48,451 nucleotides of DNA from Secundilactobacillus oryzae JCM 18671 (GTDB taxonomy: Bacteria > Bacillota > Bacilli > Lactobacillales > Lactobacillaceae), in NCBI RefSeq assembly GCF_000740055.1, contig NZ_BBJM01000011.1, forward strand, positions 1 to 48,451, read 5' to 3'. Position numbers and translations under genes: made by a program. The stretch's first letter is position 1. Each line of letters starts with the position of its first letter. Below, piece after piece: positions 31,370 through 38,690 of the stretch. The notes under the pieces were generated by a model, which ran no database searches, had not been told where the DNA came from, and saw only the letters and a list, made by a program, of their open reading frames with translations.

Positions 31370-31416
31370 AAATCTTTCGATAGTACTAATTTATCACTTA
31401 AAAGCGGTCATGGAGA

Positions 31417-31460
31417 CCGGTCATAGTCCGGCAAAACTCCGGTCAGACTCCGGTTTTCTT
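31417..31460. repeat. Four CCGG motifs spaced exactly 11 bp
   Basis: CCGG begins at 31417, 31428, 31439 and 31450. The 11-base units are CCGGTCATAGT, CCGGCAAAACT, CCGGTCAGACT and CCGGTTTTCTT. They cover the end of the ArpU gene and the space after it. Repeats in helical phase upstream of the packaging genes could bind a protein (terminase, ArpU or a replication factor). Confidence 0.6.
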
Positions 31461-31910
31461 CGAATCCTGCCTTTCCTTGTAAATATGCAGATCATCTAAT
31501 AGGTATGCGTCCGCAAATTCCAACAATGCATGAGGCTTCACCTTGTCGAAGTACTGCGTTTTTTCATAACCAATAGCTCGATAGCACATCCCGTCCGTAA
31601 ACTCCTCAATATACAGCATACTGAGAACCTGCTTGCTACGGTCGCTTACATGGCTAAATGCTTCGATAGTCCGCTTAACTACCTGTTCTGCAAAAAGTCT
31701 CTGTACGATACGACGATCGGCCGTGTTTTCTGAACTTGGCGATTTGGGCATTCCATCCATCTCCACCGCTTTCAAATCGCTAATCGAACGTCCGCTGTTG
31801 CGTACCATTGCGGGGAACGTCACTGCCAAAAAATGTTTACACCGATTAATTGTCGCTTCTCTATCCAATTCAGGAAAGAGACTTTCCATAGAAAATTCGT
31901 TATGATTCAA
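31443..31910 (-). CDS. arpU: ArpU-family late regulator
   Basis: 155 residues from TTG 31910 (AAGGGG 8 bases upstream; GTG at 31919 has no space for a site). ArpU features: a helical N-terminus, EAFSHVSDRSKQVLSMLYIE and the YRAIGYEKTQYFDKVKPHAL sigma-4-like end. Members are thought to switch on phage late transcription, and here the packaging and structural operon follows directly, consistent with that. Confidence 0.85.
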   Translation of the reverse strand: MNHNEFSMESLFPELDREATINRCKHFLAVTFPAMVRNSGRSISDLKAVEMDGMPKSPSSENTADRRIVQRLFAEQVVKRTIEAFSHVSDRSKQVLSMLYIEEFTDGMCYRAIGYEKTQYFDKVKPHALLEFADAYLLDDLHIYKERQDSKKTGV

Positions 31911-32012
31911 CCCGTCCACCCCTTGCGATTGCTGATTTTTATGCTACGATTAACACATCCGAATAATGCGTCAGCAATCCATCGTCCTTGCCGGGGCGAT
32001 TTTTTTATGGGC

Positions 32013-32186
32013 TTAATTACGGATCTTCGTAACTAACTCATGAAAAGCTTCCAGGATAACGTCACTGTACTCACCCATCTTTTGGTTAAATACATTAAAA
32101 ATAAAATTGCCAATCAGAATCGTAAACGTACCTGAGATAAACACCGCAAGCACAACGCTAATTAACACGAAAGTCCAAGCGCTCAT
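32013..32186 (-). CDS. 57-residue membrane protein
   Basis: N-terminal membrane segment (WTFVLISVVLAVFISGTFTI then LIGNFIF) and a short cytoplasmic helix (YSDVILEAFHELVTKI). The ribosome site before ATG at 32186 is weak (GATGGG), so translation may be coupled to the gene before. Function unknown. Confidence 0.5.
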   Translation of the reverse strand: MSAWTFVLISVVLAVFISGTFTILIGNFIFNVFNQKMGEYSDVILEAFHELVTKIRN

Positions 32187-32221
32187 TTTGTATACCCATC
32201 ATATGGTTCTGGCTCTCTCAA

Positions 32222-32386
32222 TCAATAAACTGATCCACCATATTTTTCCACCGCTTTGGCCGCTGTGAAATTATCGAATAGAATCTTATCCCCATTCCAA
32301 ACCTTCGCCTCGGTCCAATCAAACGTAAGCTGTTTTACTCCGGCGTACCAACCATTGCCAATTTTTACTACATAACGATTACTCAT
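32222..32386 (-). CDS. 54-residue hypothetical protein
   Basis: ATGA overlap with the gene before. The product (RYVVKIGNGWYAGVKQLTFD, AKAVEKYGGSVY) is typical of a small family in lactobacillus phages in which a short beta-sheet carries a WxG motif; function unknown. Confidence 0.6.
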   Translation of the reverse strand: MSNRYVVKIGNGWYAGVKQLTFDWTEAKVWNGDKILFDNFTAAKAVEKYGGSVY

Positions 32387-32565
32387 AACCTATCGCCCTC
32401 ATCCCTTAAAATCCTAATTAAAGTATCCGTTTCCCTTTTTGTTATTGTTTTTGGAATTCCAATCTTTACAACCCTTGTCATAGCCCTTTCAAGCCCATTC
32501 CAGGCAAGCCTATCGTTCTTGCTCATACCATTGAGTCGCATAACTCTTCGCCAACGATTATTCAT
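32383..32565 (-). CDS. 60-residue basic protein
   Basis: Arg-rich (MNNRWRRVMRLNGMSKNDRL) with a likely helical fold. Overlaps both neighbours by 4-8 bases, so it is part of the early/middle operon. No known family; the basic charge could mean nucleic acid binding. Confidence 0.6.
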   Translation of the reverse strand: MNNRWRRVMRLNGMSKNDRLAWNGLERAMTRVVKIGIPKTITKRETDTLIRILRDEGDRL

Positions 32566-32794
32566 CCTTTACCTCCTCGTAAGTCTTACGGAAAATCTCA
32601 TCTTTGATGGGCCAATGCTCGCCTTCAATACCTGTAGCAATCCAGTCTCCGAGGGTAAAATATTCATCGCCTTCTAAGGTTTTAATTTTATAAACCCACG
32701 ATCTTTTCAAGATTTCATATTTCTCAATCATCTCTTTTGACCCGTCGAATTGCTCAGCCTCAATAATGGCTGTTTTGCGATACTTTTTAGTCAT
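32558..32794 (-). CDS. Small phage protein (PGDYG-like)
   Basis: 78 residues from ATG 32794, GAGGAGG 6 bases upstream. The end GDEYFTLGDWIATGIEGEHW then PIKDEIFRKTYE is a common signature of phage proteins in which xxGDWIVTGxxGExYPxKPxIFxxTY recurs. Biochemical role unknown. Confidence 0.7.
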   Translation of the reverse strand: MTKKYRKTAIIEAEQFDGSKEMIEKYEILKRSWVYKIKTLEGDEYFTLGDWIATGIEGEHWPIKDEIFRKTYEEVKDE

Positions 32795-33257
32795 CGTCAG
32801 CCTCCTCAATAGGTACTGGGTTGATTGCTTTAACCCATGCGGGTGCATTGTCAATTTGAGATTGGGTGACAGTTTCGACTTTATCTTTGGACGCTGGTTT
32901 CGGGATTAAATGATAATTTATACGCCATCTGTATCCATCGTTGTACGCATACAATTGTTCTTGTGCCGTTTCTCCTCTATAAGCGCCTGGAAATTTTTCA
33001 ACAGTTCCTTCCATCGGCAGCACATACTTTTGCTCTTCAACTTCATATCCGTTAACAATCGCTTTAATAAATCTAAAGCGGTCTTGATTGTTGATTGGTC
33101 GAGTTTTGATTACTGACGATTCTTCATCGAGCCACCTAAGGTCTCTGTTTTGTAAATCAGCTAATCCGTGAATGAGTTGAATATCATTCTTACCCAAGTC
33201 ACTTTTTTGTTTATAAAAATCATCAAACCAAGCTGGAACTTTTACTTTTTCAGTCAT
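32787..33257 (-). CDS. DUF1642-like phage protein
   Basis: 156 residues (KVPAWFDDFYKQKSDLGKND, QDRFRFIKAIVNGYEVEEQK, KYVLPM). The WFD.F start and the NGYEVEE-KYV region fit DUF1642, a family of lactococcal and lactobacillus phages with unknown role. Start overlaps the previous gene. Confidence 0.72.
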   Translation of the reverse strand: MTEKVKVPAWFDDFYKQKSDLGKNDIQLIHGLADLQNRDLRWLDEESSVIKTRPINNQDRFRFIKAIVNGYEVEEQKYVLPMEGTVEKFPGAYRGETAQEQLYAYNDGYRWRINYHLIPKPASKDKVETVTQSQIDNAPAWVKAINPVPIEEADDD

Positions 33258-33762
33258 CCTCTACCTCCACTGCCCACTTGCGGTATTCTTCGGGGATTTC
33301 GTCTAAAGTGAATTCAAAATTTTTGCCATCCGGAATGTAGGTAGCCGTACCGAGGTAGTCTTTTGAAAAGCGGCAAAGATATTGGGGTTCACCATCCATA
33401 CCCATTCCCGGCATTGGAACACGGAACTTAGGTTCTACTAGTTCAACGTCTTCACCCGTGAACAGTCGACTACCGCCAGTGGTCGGCTTTTTTGTATCTA
33501 AACCAACGAGATAATCAAGAGATGCATCAAACAAGGCCGCACCTTCTGAATTCAGCAATAAATCCAACTCAATTAAATCTGCGTACACAGTAACTTCCGC
33601 ATCTTTGGACTTATATTTAATTTTGGCTTCATGATCATTTATCGAAACGATGTGATAAGCCGTCCTTGGATGGAAAGCAGTAACGCCGAAACCATCGCTG
33701 GTTCTGACTGCTCGTTTATTAGTTACCCAAAACACAAGTCCTTCTTTTACATTCGTTGTCAT
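33250..33762 (-). CDS. Two-domain phage protein with GLVFWV motif
   Basis: 170 residues. The N-terminal 75 residues (EGLVFWVTNKRAVRTSDGFG) are clearly related to the 82-residue protein encoded 600 bases upstream (SGLVFWVHNAYPIYDKLFGV). The C-terminal part (PQYLCRFSKDYLGTATYIPD, TLDEIPEEYRKWAVEVEDD) resembles the end of DUF1642-type proteins. So it looks like a fusion of a duplicated small protein with a second domain. Role unknown. Confidence 0.65.
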   Translation of the reverse strand: MTTNVKEGLVFWVTNKRAVRTSDGFGVTAFHPRTAYHIVSINDHEAKIKYKSKDAEVTVYADLIELDLLLNSEGAALFDASLDYLVGLDTKKPTTGGSRLFTGEDVELVEPKFRVPMPGMGMDGEPQYLCRFSKDYLGTATYIPDGKNFEFTLDEIPEEYRKWAVEVEDD

Positions 33763-33956
33763 TCAAAACACCCCAATAATTTGTCTAATTTGCTAGGTAC
33801 ATCAGTTGTAAAAATTGGCACATCATATTTCACTTTTTTCTCTGGCTCGAAAAATTCTACTGGATCACTTTTCCATTCCAGAAAACCAAACAGTACGGTC
33901 AGGATGATTAACACAATCAGTAACACCAGAATCACATCTAGAATCCACATACTCAT
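33759..33956 (-). CDS. Single-span membrane protein
   Basis: 65 residues: hydrophobic N-terminus (WILDVILVLLIVLIILTVLF) and a polar tail. ATGA overlap with RusA. No family recognised. Could tether early complexes to the membrane. Confidence 0.65.
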   Translation of the reverse strand: MSMWILDVILVLLIVLIILTVLFGFLEWKSDPVEFFEPEKKVKYDVPIFTTDVPSKLDKLLGCFE

Positions 33957-34387
33957 CGCGTAATCTCCTTAATTTCGGTCACTGACAACTCCACCCTGGG
34001 CTTGTCCGAGTAATATTTGTTGCTTCGCGTGCTCACTATCTGGGCGTCATCTACCCACAGGAGCCCTGTGCAGGCGTCTGTAACTGCTTTAAAGTAATTA
34101 TCTATATCACCTTTAACAACTGGTCTATGGGCTCCTGACAGCCGTTTAGCACGTTCCTTTTTACTTAGGGATTTTTGAATCGGCCGGTAGACATCCAGCT
34201 CGACGTGAAGTGGGCCAGTAAGGGGTTCATCGTGATATTGATTGCGTACACTAACTCTTACCAGTACTTTGTAACCTTTTGAATTAATCGGGTCATACGC
34301 GGTCACATGCTTACCACGCCTTGCAAATCTTGGTCTTGGTTGAGGCACTGGCTCGCCATTAATTACTATGTTGATACTATTCGTCAT
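33953..34387 (-). CDS. rusA: RusA-type Holliday junction resolvase
   Basis: 144 residues with the RusA pattern: NGEPVPQPRPRFARRG at the start, GDIDNYFKAVTDACTGLLWV DDAQ in the active region (Asp residues for metal), and VELSVTEI at the end. It resolves recombination branches before packaging. Works with RecT and SSB of the same phage. Confidence 0.9.
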   Translation of the reverse strand: MTNSINIVINGEPVPQPRPRFARRGKHVTAYDPINSKGYKVLVRVSVRNQYHDEPLTGPLHVELDVYRPIQKSLSKKERAKRLSGAHRPVVKGDIDNYFKAVTDACTGLLWVDDAQIVSTRSNKYYSDKPRVELSVTEIKEITR

Positions 34388-34390
34388 TTT

Positions 34391-34639
34391 CTAAATACCA
34401 TGCTCCTTTGTAAAAACTACTGTGTTGGGGGAATTAAAAACCTCTTGCAAACTATCTGCATCAAAATACATATAATGCTCTAGCCCACCGTTTGAATAAC
34501 TCACTTTAACTGTCATATTCAGAACTTCTTCAACGTGATAGGCAACGTAAATTTGCAGCATTCTCACGCCAAATAGCTTGTCGTAGATGGGATATGCGTT
34601 GTGAACCCAGAAAACAAGTCCAGATTTAATCTCCGTCAT
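34391..34639 (-). CDS. Small protein related to the 33.3 kb GLVFWV protein
   Basis: 82 residues; AGGAAACT precedes ATG at 34639. The first 70 residues align with the N-terminal domain of the 170-residue protein encoded at 33250-33762 (SGLVFWVHNAYP and EVFNS against EGLVFWVTNKRA and LLLNS). Likely a duplicated domain. No function known. Confidence 0.62.
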   Translation of the reverse strand: MTEIKSGLVFWVHNAYPIYDKLFGVRMLQIYVAYHVEEVLNMTVKVSYSNGGLEHYMYFDADSLQEVFNSPNTVVFTKEHGI

Positions 34640-35312
34640 AGTTTCCTATCACTCCAATCTTTTTGAGTGTCTCAACGTCTAGCTTGATGCCGTTAACTGG
34701 CACATGATACTTTTCGCTAAACGCCTGTGGTCCAATCTGCTCGATTTCCGAATGGTGAGCCCGGCAGAGAGACATTACATGTCGCTTAGTATGGTCAACG
34801 TGATTACGATTCATACCCGATCCAAGGACGTCCACATGATGAATGTCTGCACGCTCTCTACCGCAAATTGTGCACACTCGGTGGCGACAACATTGAAACG
34901 CGTAGTACTCCTGGTCACGTGGCAACAACTCATAGCCTGCCTTAAACGGCACATGCCACTCAAACATGAAATCGATAACTAGGTCGAGTAATACATTTGC
35001 ATCGCTCACAGTCGATTTCGTGCTGTCTGACAGGCTGATTTCTTTGCCGGCAGTGTAAATGCTGTATTGCGTGTAGAACATCTGCTTTAAAAAATCCTGT
35101 GGGACAATGAAATGCTCCTCGATATCGTGTAGCAAGGCGAAGAACAAACGCCGTTGTTGTGCTCTAGCCTTTCGTTTATCGACTAGTTCGAAGTCCAACC
35201 ACATTAGCTCATCAGAGCCGTATAGCGTTTCAATGTGATCAAGGCTGACTGCCGTCTTTGGCCTAATCAGAATATCGCCGTTGTCTAGTATTTTCGCCAT
35301 TGCCCGTTGCAT
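34626..35312 (-). CDS. HNHc nuclease-like protein
   Basis: 228 residues from ATG 35312 (AGAGGCGGGCAG upstream). C-terminal HNH zinc-finger region: CCRHRVCTICGRERADIHHV then DHTKRHVMSLCRAHHSEIEQ, with two Cys pairs and the catalytic His. This is the putative HNHc_6 family of lactobacillus/lactococcus phages. Its N-terminal 100 residues are unrelated to known domains. Probably acts on DNA in replication or packaging. Confidence 0.82.
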   Translation of the reverse strand: MQRAMAKILDNGDILIRPKTAVSLDHIETLYGSDELMWLDFELVDKRKARAQQRRLFFALLHDIEEHFIVPQDFLKQMFYTQYSIYTAGKEISLSDSTKSTVSDANVLLDLVIDFMFEWHVPFKAGYELLPRDQEYYAFQCCRHRVCTICGRERADIHHVDVLGSGMNRNHVDHTKRHVMSLCRAHHSEIEQIGPQAFSEKYHVPVNGIKLDVETLKKIGVIGNYDGD

Positions 35313-35412
35313 CTGCCCGCCTCTTTGCCCGGTACTCATCTTCTGTGAGCAGTCCGTCCTCAAATCGGGAAAATAAGTCTTTTCCGTTTTGCTGGTAGTA
35401 ATCTGGATTCAT
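35263..35412 (-). CDS. 49-residue protein, possible truncated DUF3310-like
   Basis: ATG at 35412 after AGGAGG. The N-terminus (MNPDYYQQNGKDLFSRFEDG) recalls the start of DUF3310 proteins (MNPDYYK..G.D...), but the family's C-terminal part is missing and instead the frame continues into the HNH gene and stops. It may be a truncated gene kept as a short ORF. Confidence 0.5.
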   Translation of the reverse strand: MNPDYYQQNGKDLFSRFEDGLLTEDEYRAKRRADATGNGENTRQRRYSD

Positions 35413-35690
35413 GCTTTGCCCTCCTGTTCCAACTGCTTAATTTCCTCAACCATGTTGTGGATGGTCGAGTGAGTATGCTTAGTCAGCTTCGCAATCCGTT
35501 TCTGTGACAATCCTTGTTCCCAAAGTTCCTTAACTCTTGCTAAAGATTGTTCATGTTCAATGCTGTCTTCACGCCTGGGGACCGAGTTAGCTAGCTTGTT
35601 TAATTGCTTAACTTTCTCTGCAGGCGCTTCGGCCACACTGCCATATTGGTTTTCTAGTTCTTGGATTTTATCTAATACTGCTTGATTCAT
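35409..35690 (-). CDS. HTH protein, replication region
   Basis: 93 residues, GGTGACAGT before ATG at 35690. C-terminal half is a homeodomain-type HTH (VKELWEQGLSQKRIAKLTKH, TIHNMVEEIKQL) preceded by a coiled helix. Probably binds DNA; the target is unknown. Confidence 0.7.
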   Translation of the reverse strand: MNQAVLDKIQELENQYGSVAEAPAEKVKQLNKLANSVPRREDSIEHEQSLARVKELWEQGLSQKRIAKLTKHTHSTIHNMVEEIKQLEQEGKA

Positions 35691-35706
35691 ACTGTCACCT
35701 TCCGAC

Positions 35707-35824
35707 TTATTTTCTAAATGTGTCTAAGCTAATGTTTAACGTGTCTGCAATTTTGCACATCATGCTAAATCCGTAATCGTCTTCTCTTGTTGTTTAAGAT
35801 TTTTCACAATGATTTCCCAAATAT
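35707..35824 (-). pseudogene. Relic of an XRE-type HTH regulator
   Basis: Two frames hold the two ends of one protein: IWEIIVKNLKQQEKTITDLA, then stop, and FSMMCKIADTLNISLDTFRK, then stop, in the next frame. Together they match the start and end of a small XRE repressor of lactobacillus phages, with the HTH middle deleted and a frameshift at about 35770. No ribosome site remains. Confidence 0.6.
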
Positions 35825-35837
35825 TCCGTTTTTATTT

Positions 35838-36293
35838 TTAGAAAGGTAAATCCTCATTGCTAATGTCTATCGACGAGTTGCCATTAGCAAAAGGATCGTT
35901 TTTCGGATTCGTCTGCTTTGCAGTGCCAGTAGATTGTGGTGCACTGCTTTGCGCTTGTGAGTTGCTTACAGCCCCCTTTGGCTCAAGGAATGAGAAGTTC
36001 TCAACGACAACCTCAGTCACGTAAACACGTGTGCCTTCTTGATTCTCATAGTTTCGAGTCTGAATACGTCCTTCTAGTCCAACTAGTGACCCTTTGTGGG
36101 TGAAGTTAGCGAAGTTTTCTGCAGCTTTTCGCCAAATGACGAAATTAATCCAATCAACCTCACGTTCGCCATTTTTTGTTTGGAACCGTCTACTAACTGC
36201 CAAAGTTCCCGAAGCAACAGCTAAACCACTCTCGGTGTATTTTAATTCCACATCTTTTCCAAGCCTACCTGTCAGTGTTACGTTATTAAGCAT
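35838..36293 (-). CDS. ssb: Single-stranded DNA-binding protein
   Basis: 151 residues with the OB fold (MLNNVTLTGRLGKDVELKYT, VIWRKAAENFANFTHKGSLV), a Gln/Asn/Ser linker and the acidic C-terminal hook DISNEDLPF that binds partner proteins. It protects single strands in replication and feeds RecT. The upstream neighbour HNH gene overlaps by 8 bases, and a second ssb start lies beyond it. Confidence 0.95.
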   Translation of the reverse strand: MLNNVTLTGRLGKDVELKYTESGLAVASGTLAVSRRFQTKNGEREVDWINFVIWRKAAENFANFTHKGSLVGLEGRIQTRNYENQEGTRVYVTEVVVENFSFLEPKGAVSNSQAQSSAPQSTGTAKQTNPKNDPFANGNSSIDISNEDLPF

Positions 36294-36927
36294 GTTTTCT
36301 TTCCCCCTCGGGAGTTGTTAATGCCTTCAATGGAGTCCATCCCCATCTAACTCTTCCGTAAGCAACGTCATATTTAATTTGAAATATCTCGCACCATTCC
36401 GAAAAGGTTCGTTTTGCCTGGCCAATTACAACCCATTTACTGTTCGTTTTATTTCTGCTTTGTTCTAGAATCGTTGCCCATCGACAATTTTCAGGGGAGT
36501 ATCCCTTGTCAACATCAACTCTGTCTATTGTCAATTTATCCGAATATCCATTTTTTACAGACCAAGTCTGAAATTCGATAAAATCGTCCTTCCACTCATC
36601 ACAAACAGAAATTCCTCTGCCACCATAATTACCAAACGAACTATTGTGTAAGTCTTGGCATCTTGATTTCATTCCCAGCCAAATGGCATAGAGACGTTTA
36701 TCTTTGTATGCATATTTTTTAAAACGAATTGACGTCGTCTCTTTACGTAGACAACCACAAGATCTAGTTTTACCAGAAGTTAAATCCGTCGTGCTGACAT
36801 AGCAGTTATTTCCGCAGTCGCAAATACAGTGCCATTTTCCTTTGGTTTGCTTATTTTTATTTCCTGGAATCCACTCAGTTGCAACAAGTCGTCCGAATCT
36901 AATTCCCTGTAATTCTTTTTGTTTCAA
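36286..36927 (-). CDS. Homing endonuclease-like protein inserted at ssb
   Basis: 213 residues from TTG 36927 (GGGGGTG 6 bases upstream). A Cys-rich N-terminus (WHCICDCGNNCYVSTTDLTS, RSCGCLR) precedes a region typical of phage HNH/AP2-type homing proteins (LTIDRVDVDKGYSPENCRWA). It lies between a broken 18-codon ssb start and the complete ssb gene, as expected for a free-standing homing element. Active-site residues beyond the DR and CRWA motifs cannot be assigned by eye. Confidence 0.75.
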   Translation of the reverse strand: MKQKELQGIRFGRLVATEWIPGNKNKQTKGKWHCICDCGNNCYVSTTDLTSGKTRSCGCLRKETTSIRFKKYAYKDKRLYAIWLGMKSRCQDLHNSSFGNYGGRGISVCDEWKDDFIEFQTWSVKNGYSDKLTIDRVDVDKGYSPENCRWATILEQSRNKTNSKWVVIGQAKRTFSEWCEIFQIKYDVAYGRVRWGWTPLKALTTPEGERKHA

Positions 36928-36941
36928 GGCATTCACCCCCA

Positions 36942-36998
36942 CTATCGCAACTCAACATCTCTTGTGAGTCGCCCTGTCAATACCACTCGATTAATCAT
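36942..36998 (-). pseudogene. ssb': 18-codon relic of the original ssb start
   Basis: AGGAGG precedes ATG at 36998 and the product is MINRVVLTGRLTRDVELR, then TAG. The SSB of this phage begins MLNNVTLTGRLGKDVELK at 36293. So the original gene start is still present upstream and is separated from the rest by the HNH-type gene, which seems to have supplied or duplicated a new 5' end. Confidence 0.8.
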
Positions 36999-37010
36999 AG
37001 TCGGCGCCTC

Positions 37011-37769
37011 CTAATATTCCTGATTCCAGGTTTTATATTTAATTGCAAACTCTTTTGCCACAGCCAGATAGATCTCAATTAGCTTTTTATCATTGCCGAT
37101 AACATCAACCTTGGTCATCTTGTCCCGTTGCGATTTAGAAGCACCTTCACCAGCCATGCGATTCCTTAGGTTGGTTAACCTAGTCTTGAGTGAAACGCCG
37201 GCTCGCCGGTCTACCTCAGCATAGATTTCATTGCGAACTTCTTTGTATCGCTCAATCCCACCACCCAACAAATGAGCGATTTTGTTTATCAGGTGTGTGG
37301 TTTCGTTTTGCCAGTCCATTGTGGACGTGCCAACGATTTCAGCAATACCATCAACCTTTGAATCCAGTTGCTTAGTTGCTAACTCTTGTTGAGCCATTTC
37401 TTGTAACAGACCATTGACCATTTGTAGCCCAGGACTTAACTGTGAGACGTCCAACTTGATTTGCTGTTCCATCTCGTTAAACGCTTTGATATATTGCAGC
37501 TTGAAACCGTCAGCTTTGTGTCCCGTGAAGCCCATTACGATAAATGCGAATCCATCACGATTCATGTAGTACATTGGATTCGCCTTGCCGTTTGAAGCTG
37601 TATATTGCCCTTCTACAAACATGTTTTCTAGTAGAGCGGAATTTTCCGCTGTACTAATTTTTGTATTGATCGCTTCTAAAACATCCTTATGCTGCTTACC
37701 AAATGTTTCTGCTACTTGCAAACTACTAGTTACCGCTTGCTTATCTTTCATGATTACTAGATCATCCAT
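37011..37769 (-). CDS. Rha-family antirepressor
   Basis: 252 residues from ATG 37769. N-terminal Rha domain (QAVTSSLQVAETFGKQHKDV, MNRDGFAFIVMGFTGHKADG) and a C-terminal ORF6C-type DNA-binding region (ERYKEVRNEIYAEVDRRAGV). Rha proteins act as phage antirepressors or replication regulators. Located among replication genes, as usual. Confidence 0.88.
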   Translation of the reverse strand: MDDLVIMKDKQAVTSSLQVAETFGKQHKDVLEAINTKISTAENSALLENMFVEGQYTASNGKANPMYYMNRDGFAFIVMGFTGHKADGFKLQYIKAFNEMEQQIKLDVSQLSPGLQMVNGLLQEMAQQELATKQLDSKVDGIAEIVGTSTMDWQNETTHLINKIAHLLGGGIERYKEVRNEIYAEVDRRAGVSLKTRLTNLRNRMAGEGASKSQRDKMTKVDVIGNDKKLIEIYLAVAKEFAIKYKTWNQEY

Positions 37770-37773
37770 GCTT

Positions 37774-38676
37774 TCATCCCTCTTTCTTGGCATTCCTAGC
37801 TTCCAACTCGGCCAGTTGTTGGTTAAGCTTACTCAACTCGTCAGCAGACAACGTCTGCTTAGCACTGTCATCGGGCTTATAGTCGTCCTTTGCCCATCCG
37901 GGTAAGGTTTCGACTGATTTTTTAGTGGACCTAACCGGCCCTTCGTTTAAGTAATTCTCAAACTTGTCAGCCTTAAACAGCGTTGACGGTCTCAAAAACT
38001 TATTCATCTTCGAATCGTTCAGCCAAGAACTAGCTTTGTTATCGATAACCGACTTAAAATCTTCAAGTGTGTAACCTTCATGGATTCTAGCTTGCACTAA
38101 CTTAACCGTATCCTTGGATTTGGCTTTGAAGTGCTTTCCGGTTTGAGAATTCAGGTAAAGGATAATCTCTAAGACTTGTCCGTTGAGTTGGTCGTTGCTC
38201 TGCCGCGCGACATTATCTTTTTCTTTATTCTCTAAGTTCTCTAAGTCTCTAAGTTCTTGTTTGTGTTGAACCGATGTTGAACCGTTGTTGAGTTGATGTT
38301 GAACCGATGTTGAATCGGTGTTGAGTTTTGCTTTTTCGTTTAAATCTAAATTCCAGTTAAACACTGTAATGACGGTGTATTCGTTGCTTGCTTTCAATCC
38401 AATTAGGTTGTTATCTTTTAACCACCTAAGCCACGAATAGATGGTGTTTGCTGTAACGTAATTTTTATTTCGTCGTGAATTTCTGCAGTTATATTTTTCC
38501 TCCAACTTGTCTCGACTCGTTAATAATTGTCCCGGTTCAAGGTGCTCTCCGTATACGTCAGCGGCTTCGTGGTTAACCATCATTAGCAGCATCAAGTAGA
38601 ACTTCAAACGCTCAGCGTTAAGCCAAAGCTTTTCGTTCATCAGATTACGAGGCACCTTTATCCAGCCGTTGTTCAA
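37774..38676 (-). CDS. Replisome organiser with phage-type C-terminus
   Basis: 300 residues from TTG 38676 (GGGGGTGAATCCATT upstream). N-terminal winged-helix initiator region (RDKLEEKYNCRNSRRNKNYV TANTIYSWLRWLK), then a low-complexity linker encoded by six iterons, and a C-terminal phage replisome-organiser domain (LVQARIHEGYTLEDFKSVID). It should bind the iterons and load the host helicase. Overlap with the Rha gene is slight. Confidence 0.85.
   Translation of the reverse strand: MNNGWIKVPRNLMNEKLWLNAERLKFYLMLLMMVNHEAADVYGEHLEPGQLLTSRDKLEEKYNCRNSRRNKNYVTANTIYSWLRWLKDNNLIGLKASNEYTVITVFNWNLDLNEKAKLNTDSTSVQHQLNNGSTSVQHKQELRDLENLENKEKDNVARQSNDQLNGQVLEIILYLNSQTGKHFKAKSKDTVKLVQARIHEGYTLEDFKSVIDNKASSWLNDSKMNKFLRPSTLFKADKFENYLNEGPVRSTKKSVETLPGWAKDDYKPDDSAKQTLSADELSKLNQQLAELEARNAKKEG
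38264..38329. repeat. Six tandem 11-bp iterons, probable replication origin
   Basis: Units TGTTGAACCGA, TGTTGAACCGT, TGTTGAGTTGA, TGTTGAACCGA, TGTTGAATCGG, TGTTGAGTTTT follow one another without gaps inside the replisome organiser gene. As 11 is not a multiple of three, the protein repeat (STSVQH) appears every 33 bases. Next to it, CTCTAAGT occurs three times (38230, 38239, 38247) in AT-rich DNA. This is the classic phage origin inside the initiator gene. Confidence 0.75.
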
Positions 38677-38690
38677 AATGGATTCACCCC

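Noticed and set aside
38264-38329. CRISPR array
   Set aside because: Units are 11 bp without spacers and lie within a coding gene; they are iterons.
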